DNA of 64,000 nucleotides from Actinomycetota bacterium (GTDB taxonomy: Bacteria; Actinomycetota; UBA4738; HRBIN12): contig JBBECT010000005.1 of assembly GCA_040881665.1 (NCBI GenBank), positions 741,322 through 805,321 of the forward strand, read 5' to 3'. Shown one piece after another: positions 18,096 through 26,789 of this stretch; the stretch's first letter is position 1, and every line of letters begins with the position of its first letter. The notes under the pieces are model-generated. The model was not told the origin of the DNA and did not search any database. It saw only the letters and a program-made list of their open reading frames with translations. The position numbers and the translations under genes are program-made.

Positions 18096-19553
18096 ATGCA
18101 ACGACGCGGGCGCACGAGTGGTCGGAGTGTCGTGCGCGCCCGTTGGAGCGCGGCCGGCGTCGTCACCGTCCTGGCGATCCTTGCCACGATGACGACGGGT
18201 TCGCCCTCGTTCGCCGGGCTCGATCCCTCATGCTTCGATGCCGTTCCCACGATCGTGGGAACCGAGGGCGACGACGGCCTGTTCGGAACGGACGGTCCCG
18301 ACGTGATCGTCGGGCTCGGCGGCAACGACCTGCTGATCGGGTACGACGGCGACGATCTCTTGTGCGGCGGCGACGGTTCGGACGCGATCGTCGGTCTGGG
18401 CGATGCCGATCAGATGGACGGTGGACCGGGGGTCGACGCCCTGTTCGGGGTCATGCACCCCGACGTCCAGCTCGGCGGAACGGGCGATGACATCATGACG
18501 AGCGGCGGCGGCGACCTGGGTGAGGACATGCTGTTCGGCGGACCCGGAAACGACGCGGCCTTCAACACCGGCGGAGGCAACGACATCCTCCTCGGCGGAG
18601 GCGGGGCGGACGTGCTCCAGTCCCGGCGAGAGGACGACACGCTGGGCGGGGACGCGGGACAGGATGTCCTGATCGGCGACGAGGAGAACGACACGCTGGA
18701 CGGCGGGACGGGCGCCGATCGTCTCTACGGGGGCGACGGGGTCGACACGCTCACCGGCGGCACGGAGGACGACATCCTGGACGGCGGCCAGGATGCGGGG
18801 AGCTCCGATGGCGGCGAGGGAACCGACATCTGCTACGCCACGGAGGCGACCGCGAACTGCGAGCCGGTGCCGGCGCCCTCCGATCCGGAGCCCCGGCGCT
18901 GTCGCGGGATGCGCCCCACGATCGTGGGCACCGAGGGGGACGACGTGATCACCGGGACCGCCCAGGCCGACGTGATCCTCGCGCTCGGTGGCAACGACCG
19001 GGTGATCGGCGAAGCGGGCGCCGACACGATCTGCGGTGGAGAGGGGGCTGACTCGATCGACGGCGGCGCCGACGAGGACCGGCTGTTCGGTGAGCGTGGC
19101 TCGGACGCCCTCTTCGGCAAGAACGGGAACGACACCATGGTCGGCGCGGCCGGGAACGATCTCCTGATGGCCGGCGGCCAAGCGGCGGACGACGACACGC
19201 TGTCGGGTGGGGCGGGAACCGACGCGATGTTCGGCCACCACGGGGCGGACGTGCTCACCGGCGGGGGGAGCAGGGACGCCCTCCACGGTGGGTCCGGTGA
19301 CGACTCGATCCTCGGGGGCGGCGGGAACGACCAGGTCTACGGCGACGACGGGAACGACTCGATCGACGGCGGCTCCGGCGACGACGCACTCGCCGGGGGC
19401 TTCAACGAGGACACGATCGTCGGGGGCGAGGGTGACGACCTCCTCGACGGCACGATGAACGTGGACGCGCTCGACGGCGGCGCGGGCACGGACGTGTGTC
19501 TCGCGTGGGAGGTCCAGGCGATCGACTGCGAGTCCTCGGTGCCGGGTCCATGA
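18096..19553 (+). CDS. Secreted RTX/hemolysin-type calcium-binding repeat protein with internal duplication
   Basis: An N-terminal signal (residues 20-41) precedes many GGxGxDxLx nonapeptides, which form a Ca-binding beta-roll. The repeats fall into two similar halves, each opening with PTIVGTEGDD (residues 51 and 273) and closing with a Cys-bearing cap (DICYATEATANCE and DVCLAWEVQAIDCE). No catalytic domain is present, so it may be a structural or adhesive partner of the upstream phosphoesterase, whose stop is one base away. Confidence 0.88.
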   Translation: MQRRGRTSGRSVVRARWSAAGVVTVLAILATMTTGSPSFAGLDPSCFDAVPTIVGTEGDDGLFGTDGPDVIVGLGGNDLLIGYDGDDLLCGGDGSDAIVGLGDADQMDGGPGVDALFGVMHPDVQLGGTGDDIMTSGGGDLGEDMLFGGPGNDAAFNTGGGNDILLGGGGADVLQSRREDDTLGGDAGQDVLIGDEENDTLDGGTGADRLYGGDGVDTLTGGTEDDILDGGQDAGSSDGGEGTDICYATEATANCEPVPAPSDPEPRRCRGMRPTIVGTEGDDVITGTAQADVILALGGNDRVIGEAGADTICGGEGADSIDGGADEDRLFGERGSDALFGKNGNDTMVGAAGNDLLMAGGQAADDDTLSGGAGTDAMFGHHGADVLTGGGSRDALHGGSGDDSILGGGGNDQVYGDDGNDSIDGGSGDDALAGGFNEDTIVGGEGDDLLDGTMNVDALDGGAGTDVCLAWEVQAIDCESSVPGP

Positions 19554-19586
19554 GCCGCTGATCGGAGGACACCGCGCGGAACTCGG

Positions 19587-19657
19587 CTCCGGGGGGAGGA
19601 GTCGAACCTCCATCCAAGGCTCCAAAGGCCTCTGTCTTGCCGTTAGACGACCCCGGA
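19587..19657 (-). tRNA. tRNA-Gln (anticodon TTG)
   Basis: The 71-nt cloverleaf reads on the minus strand. The acceptor stem is TCCGGGG with CCCCGGA, the D arm GTCT/AGAC, and the anticodon stem GAGGC/GCCTT with loop CTTTGGA. The T arm is GGAGG/CCTCC with TTCGACT, and the discriminator is G. CCA is not encoded. It lies just upstream of ispE in the transcription direction of glmU's opposite neighbour block. Confidence 0.96.
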
Positions 19658-19671
19658 TCGTTCGCCGGCCA

Positions 19672-20577
19672 TCATCCCATGGAGCCCGCGCCGGACCACG
19701 GGGCCGACAGCGCGATCGCGCCCGGGAACGCACCGGCGAGCTCCGTCGCATGCAGCTCCGTGCGCGCGAGGGCGACGACCGTGGGACCGCTCCCGCTCAT
19801 CACCGCGCCCAGCGCGCCCGCGTCGAGCAAGGCTTCCTTCGTCCGACCGATCACCGGGTGGCGGGCGACCACCACCGGCTCGAGATCGTTGTGCAGCAAC
19901 CGGCCGAGCTCGCCGACGTTGCCCTCGCGGATCGCATCCAGAGCGGGCGCCGGGTCGGGTCCGGTGACACCTCCTTGATCGTCCCACCATCGGTACGCGT
20001 CGGGAGAGCGTGTCGGGAAGTCGAACGGAACCACGCACCACCACGTGGGAACGACGTCGACCGGTTCGAGCCGCTCGCCCCGTCCCCGGATCACGACCGC
20101 GTCGCCCAGCACCATCGCCGGAACGTCCGAACCGATCCGCCCCGCGATCTCCAGCAACGCTTCGGTATCGAGGCCACATCCCCACAGCGACTGCAGTGCA
20201 AGGAGCACCGCCGCCGCATCGGCGCTGCCGCCGCCGAGGCCGGCGGCGACCGGGATCCGCTTGTCGATCGTGATCGTCGCGCCCGTCGGTCCGCCGGAAC
20301 ACGACTCACCGAGGGCGAGCGCGGCGACGAGCGCCAGGTTCATGCCGCCCGAATCGACCGCGCTCGTGAACGCATCGTCGCCGCGGACGTCCACACGGAG
20401 CGCGTCCGCGGAGGCGACCGTCACCGTGTCGGCGAGCGAGAGCGGCAGCACGAGCGACTCGAGGTCGTGGTAGCCGTCGTCGCGCGCCCCGCGGACGCGG
20501 AGGAACACGTTCAGCTTCGCGGGGGCGGCGCGGACGATCGATCCGTCGTCGAGGCGACGCTGACGAGGGTCGCTCAC
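19672..20577 (-). CDS. ispE: 4-(cytidine 5'-diphospho)-2-C-methyl-D-erythritol kinase
   Basis: IspE is the ATP-dependent kinase of the non-mevalonate isoprenoid pathway. The 301-aa GHMP kinase has PAKLNVFLRV near residue 18, the ATP loop PVAAGLGGGSADAAAVLLAL near 100, and MSGSGPTVVAL near the C-terminus. The GTG start at 20577 overlaps the rsmA stop as GTGA, giving translational coupling in the conserved rpfB-like/rsmA/ispE block. Confidence 0.96.
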   Translation of the reverse strand: MSDPRQRRLDDGSIVRAAPAKLNVFLRVRGARDDGYHDLESLVLPLSLADTVTVASADALRVDVRGDDAFTSAVDSGGMNLALVAALALGESCSGGPTGATITIDKRIPVAAGLGGGSADAAAVLLALQSLWGCGLDTEALLEIAGRIGSDVPAMVLGDAVVIRGRGERLEPVDVVPTWWCVVPFDFPTRSPDAYRWWDDQGGVTGPDPAPALDAIREGNVGELGRLLHNDLEPVVVARHPVIGRTKEALLDAGALGAVMSGSGPTVVALARTELHATELAGAFPGAIALSAPWSGAGSMG

Positions 20578-21533
20578 GTGCGCTCCTCGAGGGCGCGGAC
20601 GATGCGGGCGAACGCCGCAAGATCGAGCTGCTCGGGCCGGATCGCCGGCTGCACGCCCGCTGCTGCGAGGACCTCGTCCGCGCGCGCGGCGTCGAACCCG
20701 GCGATCCGTCGGACCGCGTTCCGCATCGTCTTCCTCCTCTCGGCGAAGGCCCCGTCGATCGCGGCGAGCAGGCGGCCGGGATCGACGCCGGCCGCCTCCG
20801 CGGGAGGCGCGGGGCGCGGGGTCAGGCGGACGAGGACCGAGTCCACCTTCGGCGGCGGCCAGAACACCGTCGGCGGGACCCGCCGTATGACCGACGCCTC
20901 GGCACGGTACGCGACCTTCAGGCTGACCGCGCCGAAGGCGTCCTCCCCTGGGGCGGCTGCGAGGCGTTCCCCGACCTCGCGCTGGACCATGACGAGATAG
21001 TCCCGGAGCTGGGGAACCCCCGCGAGCAGATCGAGGAGCAGCGGGGTCGCGAGGTTGTAGGGAAGGTTCGCGCACAGGCTCGAGCGATCCTCGCCGAGGA
21101 GCTCGTTCCAGTCGAGGGAGGTCGCGTCCGCGTGGAGGATCTTGACGTTGTCAAGTTCGCCGGTGACCTCTTCGAGGGCGGGCAGCAGCGCGCGGTCGAA
21201 CTCGATCGCGGTCACCCGGGCCCCGGTGGCGGCCAGGGCGAGGGTGAGGGAACCGAGGCCGGCTCCGACCTCCACGACCCGCTCCCCCGGGCCTACGACC
21301 GCCAGGGACGCGATCCGGCGCGCGAGGTTGGGGTCGATCAGGAAGTTCTGCCCGAGGGACTTCGTGGGACGGATGCCGTGGCGCTCCGCGAGGTCGCGCA
21401 GGGCCGCGCGGCCGAGCGAGCCCGGCCCGCTACCAGCTGATGCGGACGTCGAGGACCCCGAAGCCCAGGTCGGAGATGACCGAGAAGGCCTCGGGCGAGA
21501 GGTCGATGATCCGTCCCGGCGCGTAGGGGCCAC
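20574..21533 (-). CDS. rsmA: 16S rRNA (adenine1518-N6/adenine1519-N6)-dimethyltransferase
   Basis: RsmA (KsgA) dimethylates two adenines in helix 45 of 16S rRNA. The motifs are [17 protein letters not shown], the SAM loop [16 protein letters not shown] and the catalytic [12 protein letters not shown]. The only canonical start in frame is ATG 21533, which overlaps the upstream G5/RlpA gene by 104 bp and adds about 40 low-complexity residues. Homologues begin near [14 protein letters not shown], so the true start may be a non-canonical codon such as CTG in that stretch. The ispE gene overlaps the stop. Confidence 0.93.
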   Translation of the reverse strand: MAPTRRDGSSTSRPRPSRSSPTWASGSSTSASAGSGPGSLGRAALRDLAERHGIRPTKSLGQNFLIDPNLARRIASLAVVGPGERVVEVGAGLGSLTLALAATGARVTAIEFDRALLPALEEVTGELDNVKILHADATSLDWNELLGEDRSSLCANLPYNLATPLLLDLLAGVPQLRDYLVMVQREVGERLAAAPGEDAFGAVSLKVAYRAEASVIRRVPPTVFWPPPKVDSVLVRLTPRPAPPAEAAGVDPGRLLAAIDGAFAERRKTMRNAVRRIAGFDAARADEVLAAAGVQPAIRPEQLDLAAFARIVRALEERT

Positions 21534-22566
21534 GGTCGTTGATCCTCACGAGAACGCTCTGTCCGTTGGCCAGGTTCGTGACGGTCACCATCGTGCCGAT
21601 CGGCAGCGTCTTGTGGGCGGCCGTCAGGCCCGACCACGGAGGGTCGTACCACGTGGACTCCCCCGTCTGCACCCCGCTCGGGACGTAGACCCCGGGATCG
21701 GTGCCCTCGGGGTCGACGGCCGACTCGGGACCGACGAGACGGAGCTGGTCCTTCGGCTGCCGCACGATCTCCTCCGAGAGGAGCTCCCGGCCGACCCGCT
21801 TTCCGTCAACCAGCTTGACTTCGAAGACCCGCACCGCGACGCCTGGAACCCCCTCGCGGGCGATCTCTTCCTCGAGCGGATACAGGTGGGAGGAGATCCG
21901 GGAGACGGTCTCGAAGGGCACCTCGACCCTGGCCTCGAGGGTCTCGGTCTCGACCTCGGCGAAGCGCACGGTACCGCCGTCGGTCACGGGAGAGCTGGGA
22001 GGTGGAAGGACACGGTCGTCACGATCGGGCGAGATCCCCATGGCCGAGAGGAGTTGGCCGACCTCGGTCGCGTTCGTCACCACGGCGCGGTGCTTCCCCC
22101 GCACCACGACGTTCACGCTCGAGATCGACGAGTGCCCGACCGGGCCCCCGGAACCGGCTGGGCCTGTGGCGAGCTTGGCGATGAGTTCCATCGCTTCGGC
22201 ACCCGACCCTTCCACCACCCAGATCCCCCTGTCCGAGGGATCCGTTGCCGCGGTCACGCCTTCGAGCTCGACCACGACGGTCATGCCGTCGGCGAGTTCC
22301 GTCGACGCTTCGGGGGTGACGTCGCTCGCGATGCCCGGATCGATCCCGTGCTGCGCGAGGAGCTCCCCGACCGAACCACTCATCGTCGGGACCGCGCGCG
22401 GCTGTCCCTCCACGACGAGCGTGATGCCCTGCGATCGGAACAACGAGAAGGAGAGCGTGCCGGCGGCGAGGATCGCCACCGCGAGCATGGTCCGGTTCGT
22501 CGCCCGCCGCATCCGCAACCTGCGGACCCGCTCGGGCCGAACCCGGTACGTCGCTACGTCGCGCAA
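21430..22566 (-). CDS. DUF348/G5/RlpA-like cell-wall protein in the rpfB position
   Basis: An N-terminal membrane anchor or signal (residues 26-45) is followed by two DUF348 repeats (about 46-105 and 155-215) and a G5 domain (about 215-290). A double-psi beta-barrel of the RlpA/3D type ends the protein ([22 protein letters not shown] and VRINDRGPY...IIDLS). The Asp residues are those of RlpA-type lytic transglycosylases. Mycobacterial RpfB has DUF348 and G5 but ends in a lysozyme-like Rpf domain, replaced here. The TTG start is preceded by a strong AGGAGG that is buried in a hairpin. Role: probably peptidoglycan remodelling. Confidence 0.9.
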   Translation of the reverse strand: MRDVATYRVRPERVRRLRMRRATNRTMLAVAILAAGTLSFSLFRSQGITLVVEGQPRAVPTMSGSVGELLAQHGIDPGIASDVTPEASTELADGMTVVVELEGVTAATDPSDRGIWVVEGSGAEAMELIAKLATGPAGSGGPVGHSSISSVNVVVRGKHRAVVTNATEVGQLLSAMGISPDRDDRVLPPPSSPVTDGGTVRFAEVETETLEARVEVPFETVSRISSHLYPLEEEIAREGVPGVAVRVFEVKLVDGKRVGRELLSEEIVRQPKDQLRLVGPESAVDPEGTDPGVYVPSGVQTGESTWYDPPWSGLTAAHKTLPIGTMVTVTNLANGQSVLVRINDRGPYAPGRIIDLSPEAFSVISDLGFGVLDVRISW

Positions 22567-22567
22567 A

Positions 22568-22599
22568 CCTTCCTCCTGCAGTACCTGCTAGGAAGAAGG
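22568..22599 (-). promoter_or_regulatory. Hairpin sequestering the ribosome site of the G5/RlpA gene
   Basis: On the transcript, CCTTCTTCCT pairs with AGGAGGAAGG (10 bp with one G-U), continuing after a one-base bulge into GCAG/CTGC around a GTA loop. The 3' arm is the AGGAGG ribosome site, 5 nt before the TTG start. No U-tract follows, so control of translation is more likely than termination. Confidence 0.75.
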
Positions 22600-22951
22600 C
22601 TCCGGGGGGAAGCGGCGTGGCCGGAACCGGAACCTTCGTGGTCTCTGGGGCCCTCAAGGGGCCAACGGGCCGAGACCCTATCAAACCCTCAACTTCGGGT
22701 GCAAACTTCCCTGGAACGGGGGTTCCAAACCTCTTCGAACCCGCGATCTGAGGTTCCGGGCGCGCTCCGAGGGCACGCCGCCCACATCCGGAGCCGATCC
22801 ATCGACCCCAACACGACCCGTCGGGCACGGGGAAGGTGCGTCCCACGTGGAACCGTCGACCCGCCCTCGCACCCGAGCGTTGATCCTCGACGCGTCGGAT
22901 CGTTCCACCGGATGCGCGACGGGACGGCGATCGACGCGGATCCGCGCGCGT
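22600..22951 (-). promoter_or_regulatory. Structured leader region between tatD and the G5/RlpA gene
   Basis: About 350 bp without a credible gene. It holds a two-part stem at 22640-22677 (GGTCTC/GAGACC with GGCCC/GGGCC inside) and a perfect 6-bp hairpin at 22712-22727 (TGGAAC/GTTCCA). A copy of an AACCCTCAAC...CGGGT motif lies at 22683-22700. Together with the ribosome-site hairpin this looks like a long regulated 5' UTR. The GCTAACC core of the c-di-AMP riboswitch, common before rpf genes, is absent. Confidence 0.4.
22839..22854. other. parS-like palindrome (candidate)
   Basis: The 16-mer CGTCCCACGTGGAACC matches the ParB-binding consensus TGTTCCACGTGGAACA at 13 of 16 positions. It is intergenic. 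The CACGTG core occurs by chance in GC-rich DNA, so this is only a candidate. Confidence 0.25.
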
Positions 22952-23743
22952 TCAGGGAAGGGAGAACGCACGGAACGCGTTCTCCGCGGTGACCCTCGTC
23001 ATCTCCTCGACACTGGTTCCTCGGATCTCCGCGAGCGCTTCGATCGTCAGCGAGACGAACTCAGGAGCGTTGTCGCGCCCGCGCCGTGACTGCGGCGAGA
23101 GGTACGGGCAGTCGGTCTCCACGAGGAGGCGGTCGGACGGGACCTCGGCGGCGGCGGTCCGCATCGACCCGTTCTTCGGATAGGTGAGGTTCCCGGCGAA
23201 CGAGAGGAAGAACCCACGCGCGACGCATTCACGCGCCAGCGTCTCGTCTCCCGTGAAGCAATGGAGCACCACGCGCTCCGCTCGCTCGGTCTGGAGGATG
23301 TCGAGGGTCGCCTCCCACGCATCTCGGCAGTGAACGACGAGCGGCTTGCCCGACTCACGGCTGAGGGCGACGTGGGTGCGGAACACCGCCTCCTGGTCCT
23401 CCCGCGGGGAGTGCCACCGGAAAAAGTCGAGACCGCACTCGCCCACCCCGACCACACGGGGGTCGTGGAGCAGCTCCTCGATCGCCGCGCCGGCACGGCG
23501 GTCGAACCCGGAGGCGTCGTGGGGATGGAGCCCGGCGGTGGCGAACACGCCCGGGAGCGCGTCGGCCAGCTCGAGGGAACGCCGGGAGGTCGCCGGATCG
23601 ATGCCGACGCACACGATCGTGCCCACTCCGGCCTCGAGTGCCGCCTGAACCACTTCCCCGGGTTCAGACTCGAGGAGGAACAGGTGGGCATGGGTGTCCA
23701 CCGCTCCCCGGTTCATCGCGGGTTCAGGGTTCGACTCTCGCAT
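22952..23743 (-). CDS. tatD: TatD family metal-dependent deoxyribonuclease
   Basis: This 263-aa TIM-barrel hydrolase has all metal-site motifs in order: DTHAHLF near residue 16, HPHDASG, GECGLDFF, HCRDAW, HCFTGD and ETDCPYLSPQ. TatD enzymes trim DNA 3' ends in repair. ATG 23743 lies 9 nt after TAGATT, which fits a leaderless start. ATG at 23716 is a possible shorter start. metG lies upstream after a 509-bp spacer, unusually long for this pair. Confidence 0.95.
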   Translation of the reverse strand: MRESNPEPAMNRGAVDTHAHLFLLESEPGEVVQAALEAGVGTIVCVGIDPATSRRSLELADALPGVFATAGLHPHDASGFDRRAGAAIEELLHDPRVVGVGECGLDFFRWHSPREDQEAVFRTHVALSRESGKPLVVHCRDAWEATLDILQTERAERVVLHCFTGDETLARECVARGFFLSFAGNLTYPKNGSMRTAAAEVPSDRLLVETDCPYLSPQSRRGRDNAPEFVSLTIEALAEIRGTSVEEMTRVTAENAFRAFSLP

Positions 23744-24252
23744 CGAGCACCGAATCTACCCCCTCTCCACCTCCGCTCGATGCAGCGAACGTCGAGCCTT
23801 CCGCGTTCCGGAGCGCTCGACGTGAAGGTGTCCACCGTCACTTCACGGGGCGAGCTTCACGTGAAACGCGACCCCTGAGGACCCTGAGGCCGCAGTACAG
23901 GAACCGCCACGTTGTCCCAGGACATGCGGGCTGAGGGTTCGCCCACGTCGTGCAACGCCGAGAACGTCTGGGAGGCGTTCCTCGATCAACCCTGAACCAC
24001 CGTGGTCGAGGTTTCGTCGTGGGTGTGCGAAGTCTCGACCCGACCACCCGGACCCCTTGGGGAGAACTGTGTAAGAACGAATGAGAACACCGCATCGAGT
24101 GCCGGTCGAGAGTTGCTCCGCGGAGATCGCGGCCACACCGGCCCACGAACGGGGTCTGCGCGGAGAAGTCTCGATCCGAACCCTCGACCACGGTTCACGG
24201 AACGTGCGAACCCTCGACATCGGGTCGCGACGGGAGGACGGAGAGGACGGAT
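23744..24252. repeat. Gene-free spacer with a family of short repeats
   Basis: No open frame here has protein-like sequence. Related copies of GAACCCTCGAC..CGG lie at 24178-24196 and 24208-24225, 30 bp apart. An inverted relative lies at 23995-24016 (AACCACCGTGGTCGAGG...). GAAGTCTCGAYCCGAMC recurs at 24029-24045 and 24165-24181. A further copy of the first motif lies in the leader of the G5/RlpA gene. Function is unknown. Confidence 0.5.
23853..23868. other. parS-like palindrome (candidate)
   Basis: AGCTTCACGTGAAACG matches the ParB-site consensus TGTTTCACGTGAAACA at 13 of 16 positions, with an uninterrupted TTCACGTGAA core. It lies in the spacer upstream of tatD, 1.0 kb from another parS-like site on the other side of that gene. 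Confidence 0.3.
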
Positions 24253-25803
24253 CTAGTCGTCGTCGGGGAGACGAGGGAAGAGGGACTCCCCCTTCGTCGT
24301 CGCCGTCCCCGGAACGAGCCCGCCCCACTCGGTTCCCGCCGGCAGGCGCTGGTCGCCGATCGGCTCGGGGATCCCGAGCTGCTCCCACAGGCGGGCGGCC
24401 GTCGCGGGCATCACGGGGGCGATCATCACGGCGAGGACCCGCAGGGTCTCGGCGGCGGCGTAGAGGACTCCCGCGAGCTCGTTGCGAGCCTCGGGCACCT
24501 TCGCCACCTTCCAGGGCTCGGTCTCGACGAGGTAGCCGTTCGCCCGGTCGACGACGCTCCAGACCGCTCCGAGCGCCTGGTTCAGCTCGAGCCGGTCCAT
24601 GTGCCCGTCGTAACGGCGGGCGGCGTCCGCGATCACCGCGGGCAGATCCGCGGCCGCGCTGCCGTCGCCCGGCTCGGGGACGGCCCCGTCGAAGTAGGAG
24701 CCGAGCATCGCGAGCACCCGACTCGCGAGGTTGCCGAGCCCGTTCGCGAGGTCGGCCGTGTACCGATCGGTCATCGCCTCCCACGAGAAGGACCCGTCCT
24801 GCCCGAACGAGACCTCGCGCAGGAAGAAGTAGCGGTAGGCGTCCGCCCCGAAGTGATCGATCAGCTGGAAGGGATGGATGCCGGTGGCGTTCGTCTTCGA
24901 CATCTTCTGCCCGCCCACCAAGAGGAACCCGTGGGCGAAGACCGTCCGCGGGAGCTCGAGCCCCGCGGCCATCAGCATCGCCGGCCAGTAGACCGCGTGG
25001 AACCGCAGGATGTCCTTGCCGATGAAGTGGACGTCGGCGGGCCACCATCGCGAGAACCGCCTCTCGTCGGTGCCGTACCCGACCCCGGTCAGGTAGGTGG
25101 TCAGCGCGTCGAACCACACGTAGCAGACGTGCGCGGGATCCCAGGGCAGGGGGATCCCCCAGGCGAACGAGGTCCGCGAGATCGAGAAGTCCCGCAGGCC
25201 CCCGCGGATCAGCGCGAGGACCTCGTTGCGCCTCGACTCCGGCTGCAGTGCCTCCGGATGCTCGGCGTGGTACTCGAGGAGGCGGTCCGCATAGGCCGAC
25301 AGCCGGAAGAAATAGTTCTGCTCCGAGAGGCTCTCCACGGGGCGGTGGTGGATCGGGCACAGGCCGTCGACCAGCTCGTCCTCGGTGTAGTAGGCCTCGC
25401 ACGCGACGCAGTACAGGCCCTCGTAGGTGTCGAGGTAGATGTCGTCGCGACCGTTGCCGTGCACCGCCTCGAGCAGCGCGACCACGGCCTTCTCGTGCCG
25501 GGGCTCGGTCGTGCGGACGTAGTCGTCGTTCGAGATCTCCAGGCGTTCCCAGACCTCGCGCCACCGTGGCTCCATCCGGTCGACGAACTCCTGTGGGTCG
25601 AGTCCTTGTTCCTGCGCGGCCTGAGGCACCTTCTTGCCGTGCTCGTCGGTGCCGGTCAGGAAGAAGACATCCTCGCCCCGCATCCGGTGGTAGCGCGCGA
25701 CGAAGTCGGTGGCGACCGAGGTGTACGCGTGCCCGATGTGCGGTACGTCGTTCGGGTAGTAGATCGGGGTCGTGACGTAGAACGTCTCCGGGGAAGCCAT
25801 CAT
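24253..25803 (-). CDS. metG: Methionyl-tRNA synthetase
   Basis: This class I synthetase charges tRNA-Met. At 516 aa it is the short form without the C-terminal tRNA-binding domain, as in actinobacteria. The HIGH motif is PHIGHAYTS near residue 20 and the KMSKS loop is KMSKTNATG near 302. A zinc-knuckle remnant (CVACEAYY...CPIHH) lies between. ATG is 6 nt after TAGGAT, indicating a leaderless mRNA. Confidence 0.97.
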   Translation of the reverse strand: MMASPETFYVTTPIYYPNDVPHIGHAYTSVATDFVARYHRMRGEDVFFLTGTDEHGKKVPQAAQEQGLDPQEFVDRMEPRWREVWERLEISNDDYVRTTEPRHEKAVVALLEAVHGNGRDDIYLDTYEGLYCVACEAYYTEDELVDGLCPIHHRPVESLSEQNYFFRLSAYADRLLEYHAEHPEALQPESRRNEVLALIRGGLRDFSISRTSFAWGIPLPWDPAHVCYVWFDALTTYLTGVGYGTDERRFSRWWPADVHFIGKDILRFHAVYWPAMLMAAGLELPRTVFAHGFLLVGGQKMSKTNATGIHPFQLIDHFGADAYRYFFLREVSFGQDGSFSWEAMTDRYTADLANGLGNLASRVLAMLGSYFDGAVPEPGDGSAAADLPAVIADAARRYDGHMDRLELNQALGAVWSVVDRANGYLVETEPWKVAKVPEARNELAGVLYAAAETLRVLAVMIAPVMPATAARLWEQLGIPEPIGDQRLPAGTEWGGLVPGTATTKGESLFPRLPDDD

Positions 25804-25886
25804 CCGGTCATCCTACCGAGGCACCCTCATCGGATCGGGGAACCTCGCGCCGCGGCTGGGCCCGCGGGCCACGCCCCTCCGCTCCG

Positions 25887-26789
25887 TCAGCGGACCGGGA
25901 CCGGATCCGACAGCGGTGCCTCTCCCGCGAACGGGACCGGTGGCGGTGGGGTCCCCTCGTGACAGGCGATCCGGCCGAGCCGCGCCAGACCCCGGCGATC
26001 GCCCTCTCCGTAGTCGGTCGGCCAGGGTGGGAAGTGGGCGGGCGCCATCACCTCGCGCCGGGACTCGACGTGGTCCAGACCGACGAGGTGGCCCAGCTCG
26101 TGCTGGAACGCGGGACCCCAGCTCCCGTCGCTGTCGAAGCCCGCCGGCAGCGACTGGTCCGCGTTCATCACGACGAACCCGCCCACGTACCGGTCCCGCC
26201 AGGCGCCGGTTCCGGGAAGGACGTTCGCGCCCCCGTACGCGTTCGGCTCGTCGCGGAACGAGGCGGAGTCCTCCCAGCCGATCAGGACCGGCGCCCAGGT
26301 CACACCGCCGTCCGCAGCCCGGATCGCGGCGCCGGAACCCAGGTACTCCTCGACCGTCCAATCGACGCGGCCGGCGTCGACGAAGTCGAGACCGGACGCC
26401 TCCTCGAGCCGGGCGATCGCCTCGGACAGGTCCTCCCCTGTTCCCTCGGGGGCGAGCGCCTCGTTCACGACGTAGCGGATCGGCGTGCACGGATCCCACG
26501 CGAGCGGCACGCCGTCCTGCCGATCCAGGAACGCGTACTCGCCGTGGTCGCGGATCTCGCGCACCACGAAGAAGCTCACCGTCGCGACGACCAACAGGAC
26601 GAGCGACGTGAAGAACGCGATCACCAGGCGGGAGCGACGCGGCGGCAGATCGGGCCGTCGCGGAACCGAACCGCGTCCGGTGGCCGCACGATGCGCGGAG
26701 AACCGTCCCCACGGAGCCGTCGCGTCCGGAGGTGGTGGCGGCAGACTCGACGAGGCGCCGAAAGAGCGGTCGGGGCGAGGGATCATCAC
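25887..26789 (-). CDS. Membrane-anchored matrixin-like zinc metalloprotease
   Basis: After an Arg/Pro-rich N-terminus, residues 52-75 form a membrane segment. A peptidase domain follows with HELGHLVGLDH near residue 230, a perfect HExxHxxGxxH zinc motif of the metzincin/matrixin type. VMAPAHFPP downstream supplies a Met-turn candidate. The product is probably an extracytoplasmic protease. The GTG start overlaps the rsmI stop as GTGA, and ATG 26786 is equally possible, so it is coupled to rsmI. The name by homology is uncertain beyond the fold. Confidence 0.82.
   Translation of the reverse strand: MMIPRPDRSFGASSSLPPPPPDATAPWGRFSAHRAATGRGSVPRRPDLPPRRSRLVIAFFTSLVLLVVATVSFFVVREIRDHGEYAFLDRQDGVPLAWDPCTPIRYVVNEALAPEGTGEDLSEAIARLEEASGLDFVDAGRVDWTVEEYLGSGAAIRAADGGVTWAPVLIGWEDSASFRDEPNAYGGANVLPGTGAWRDRYVGGFVVMNADQSLPAGFDSDGSWGPAFQHELGHLVGLDHVESRREVMAPAHFPPWPTDYGEGDRRGLARLGRIACHEGTPPPPVPFAGEAPLSDPVPVR

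Noticed and set aside
22567..22951. c-di-AMP (ydaO-type) riboswitch before the G5/RlpA gene
   Set aside because: Position and gene context fit, but the conserved GCTAACC core and matching stems are not found.
23838..24191. Small minus-strand open frame in the metG/tatD spacer
   Set aside because: Composition and sequence are not protein-like, and there is no usable start signal.
23744..24252. Replication origin
   Set aside because: No cluster of DnaA boxes and no dnaA, dnaN or parAB genes nearby; only parS-like palindromes.
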